A DNA stretch of 5,988 nucleotides from NCBI GenBank assembly GCA_016840825.1, contig JAEORN010000093.1:1-5988 (forward strand). The letters run 5' to 3'. Made by a program: the position numbers and the translations under genes. Shown in pieces: positions 4,707 through 5,988 of the stretch; position 1 is the stretch's first letter, and the number at the start of each line of letters is the position of its first letter. Below the pieces are notes generated by a model that worked only from the letters and a program-made list of their open reading frames with translations, made no database searches and had not been told where the DNA came from. The stretch is from Candidatus Thorarchaeota archaeon (lineage in GTDB: Archaea > Asgardarchaeota > Thorarchaeia > Thorarchaeales > Thorarchaeaceae).

Positions 4707-5161
4707 ACTGCAATCTCAACCTCTAACAGCAAAGAACGAACTCTTTCAGTGCTCCAGTTGACATAATCATTGCACCGTTTCTTTATAGCGGGATCTGTAG
4801 CTCTCAATGTGCCCATAGGAGGAATCTGTCCCTTATCCATTGCGAGAAGAACAGAACACCTTTGAGATCCCCACATTTCTACGAAATCCTCAACGAATTG
4901 TTGTCCTATATCTCGAACTCTCTTGCGAGCGCGATCAAACTCTACTGGGTCTTCAGAACCATCAGTCCCCAGAACTAAGCCAATGTACATGAGAGCTCCA
5001 GTAACAGCTCCACACATTTCTCCAGTTCCGACTATTCCTCCTCCAAACATGGATGCAATTCTAAGAGCTGCTGGATGATAGTGTTCATCGTTCAATTCGC
5101 GGTCTAGCCCGATCACAACGCTTTCAGCGCAGTTGAAGAATCTTCCATTGTCCTGTTCCAT
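4703..5161 (-). CDS. C_GCAxxG_C_C family redox-type cysteine protein
   Basis: This 152-residue protein carries the signature of the C_GCAxxG_C_C family: FNCAESV (C11), a glycine-rich FGGGIVGTGEMCGAVTGALM (C50), GSQRCSVLL (C102) and KRCNDYV (C130). The family is uncharacterised. Its conserved cysteines suggest disulfide exchange or metal or Fe-S binding, and members often sit near redox enzymes. The glycine-rich helix at about 39-65 is moderately hydrophobic, but there is no signal peptide or clear membrane anchor, so it is probably cytosolic. Here the GCA of the family name reads MCGAVTG, with the cysteine aligned. ATG 5161 is the natural start because C11 follows closely, but no ribosome-binding site precedes it, so translation may be leaderless. 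It is divergent from the diiron protein at 5271 and converges on serS with a four-base stop overlap. Family assignment is fairly sure; the function is not known. Confidence 0.85.
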   Translation of the reverse strand: MEQDNGRFFNCAESVVIGLDRELNDEHYHPAALRIASMFGGGIVGTGEMCGAVTGALMYIGLVLGTDGSEDPVEFDRARKRVRDIGQQFVEDFVEMWGSQRCSVLLAMDKGQIPPMGTLRATDPAIKKRCNDYVNWSTERVRSLLLEVEIAV

Positions 5162-5270
5162 GGTGAGTCAAATTTCTCGAATTGGAGCACATCAAAAGTC
5201 TTTGGGCGTGACTAAAGGGATAGCATCACGCTTAAATCGAATAAAACCTAGCGTTTGCACGGTAATTGAT
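5162..5270. promoter_or_regulatory. Divergent promoter region, with TATA-like CTTAAAT
   Basis: This 109-base gap separates two divergent genes. CTTAAAT at 5231-5237 fits a plus-strand TATA box: a start near 5260 would leave a leader of about 10 bases to ATG 5271. For the minus gene, CTTTTGAT (complement of 5191-5198) is the only candidate and is weak. The shared region could allow joint control of the two redox-type genes. The diiron frame is open upstream to 5133, but this extension overlaps the divergent gene and lacks family similarity. Confidence 0.35.
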
Positions 5271-5738
5271 ATGTCGGTTCAACAATCATTCGAACAACTA
5301 ATTTCTCTAGCAATCCAACGGGAGGAGGAAGCCTACGAATTCTACACCCAAGCCGCTGATGAGGCTACGCTTCAATCCTCAGGGAAACTGCTATTGGAAC
5401 TTGCTAAGCAGGAAATCGGGCATAAGGAGAAGCTGATGCAAGCACTTGATGCGGATGTATGTACAACATTTACCTGTACGACAATCGCAGAGGTGGAAGA
5501 CGCTGGACTGAGCAAATATCTACTAGATATTCCTCTTAAACCATCTTCGACTCCCCAAGAAATCCTTATCGTTGCCATCAAGAGAGAAGAAGGTGCAAAT
5601 GCGTTCTATAAAGCCCTTTCAGAATTAACTGGAGTTAAAGATCATAGAACAGTCTTTGAAACTCTGGCAAAGGAAGAGCAACGTCATAAGGAGATTCTAC
5701 AACAGCTCTATGACGACCATTTCCAGCCAGACAACTAG
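5271..5738 (+). CDS. Ferritin-like diiron protein, rubrerythrin type without rubredoxin domain
   Basis: This is a 155-residue four-helix bundle protein expected to bind two irons and take part in peroxide reduction or iron handling in the cytosol. The ligand pattern is complete: helix 1 REEEAYEFY (E18), helix 2 EIGH (E48, H51), helix 3 REEGANAFY (E106) and helix 4 EEQRH (E136, H139). The two halves are visibly similar (AIxREE..A..FY then LAKxE..HKE), reflecting the family's ancient duplication. The C-terminal rubredoxin-like zinc or iron knuckle of classical rubrerythrin is absent, so an external electron donor would be needed. Two cysteines (C64, C69) lie in the link between the halves. I chose ATG 5271 because helix 1 begins shortly after and an upstream ATG (5133) would overlap the divergent gene. 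The ribosome-binding site is poor (GGTAAT). Exact activity within the family cannot be told. Confidence 0.92.
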   Translation: MSVQQSFEQLISLAIQREEEAYEFYTQAADEATLQSSGKLLLELAKQEIGHKEKLMQALDADVCTTFTCTTIAEVEDAGLSKYLLDIPLKPSSTPQEILIVAIKREEGANAFYKALSELTGVKDHRTVFETLAKEEQRHKEILQQLYDDHFQPDN

Positions 5739-5758
5739 ACTAAGAGTAATTCATGATA

Positions 5759-5780
5759 GAGAGAGGTCGATGCCTCTCTC
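5759..5780. terminator. Perfect 8-bp terminator hairpin between convergent genes
   Basis: GAGAGAGG (5759-5766) pairs perfectly with CCTCTCTC (5773-5780) around TCGATG. It lies 20 bases after the diiron gene stop and 16 bases before the stop of the convergent partial gene. ATTTTC follows on the plus side, so it probably ends the diiron transcript. The minus side lacks a T-run, so two-way action is less sure. Confidence 0.6.
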
Positions 5781-5796
5781 CACATTTTCATTCATA

Positions 5797-5988
5797 CTAC
5801 TTCTTGTGAAGGGCAGGAGCGGCGATGAAAGCCAGACCACGCTTCGTAAGTTCTTCAGCAGTCCTATTCAAAGCGTGATGTTTGTCAAGATAGTTCTGAA
5901 GGAGGAAGGGCATATCTCCACTCGCTTCAATCTCGCTTTTCGCTCTGAAATAATCCAAGATGTCACTAGGATGCTTGCGGGCTTTGTC
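5797..5988 (-). CDS. C-terminal part of an unrecognised protein (runs off window)
   Basis: The frame is open from the window edge to TAG at 5797-5799, giving 63 residues; the start lies beyond base 5988. I do not recognise the family. The piece is charged and mostly helical in appearance, with stretches such as HPSDILDYFRAKSEIE and LLQNYLDKHHALNRTAEEL, and it ends in GLAFIAAPALHKK. It has no cysteines and no membrane segment. It converges on the diiron gene, with a hairpin at 5759-5780 between them. An internal ATG (codon 26 of the fragment) would allow a 38-residue protein, but the open frame continues upstream of it to the edge, so a longer gene is more likely. Confidence 0.6.
   Translation of the reverse strand, partial: DKARKHPSDILDYFRAKSEIEASGDMPFLLQNYLDKHHALNRTAEELTKRGLAFIAAPALHKK

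Noticed and set aside
5133..5270. N-terminal extension of the diiron protein to ATG 5133
   Set aside because: It would overlap the divergent gene, has no ribosome-binding site, and family similarity begins only at the ATG at 5271.

Overview
The window looks archaeal. Its seryl-tRNA synthetase has the archaeal/eukaryotic style of catalytic core, several start sites carry GGAGG or GGTGATC ribosome-binding sites, and TATA-like boxes lie 25-60 bases upstream of several starts. GC is moderate, roughly 40-45% by eye. An Asgard-type (for example thorarchaeal) host would fit, but I cannot prove it from this sequence alone.

Layout. Bases 1-436 hold no convincing gene, but contain two strong bulged hairpins, a short near-direct repeat and a TATA-like box. 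Bases 437-1049 hold three small open frames on the plus strand: a 51-codon frame of doubtful start, a 12-codon mini-frame with an excellent ribosome-binding site, and an 83-codon frame with a good one. All three share a short motif ending in Asp-Pro-Phe. Bases 1050-1198 hold a terminator-like hairpin and then a compact promoter block: TATA box, overlapping palindrome and leader hairpin. This block precedes an MFS transporter (1199-2680), which is followed directly by endonuclease III (nth) and seryl-tRNA synthetase (serS). All three run on the plus strand, and the first two are almost certainly co-transcribed.

serS converges on, and overlaps by four bases, a minus-strand C_GCAxxG_C_C-family cysteine protein. 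That gene is divergent from a small rubrerythrin-type diiron protein (5271-5738). The two share a 109-base intergenic region and may both have redox or iron roles. A perfect 8-bp hairpin then separates the diiron gene from the C-terminal end of an unrecognised minus-strand gene that runs off the window.

The four large conserved genes are ordinary housekeeping, transport and redox functions and do not form an obvious single pathway. I see no defence system, CRISPR array, mobile element, tRNA or rRNA. The only candidate for something undescribed is the small-ORF and structured-leader region at about 330-1200, and the evidence there is suggestive rather than strong.
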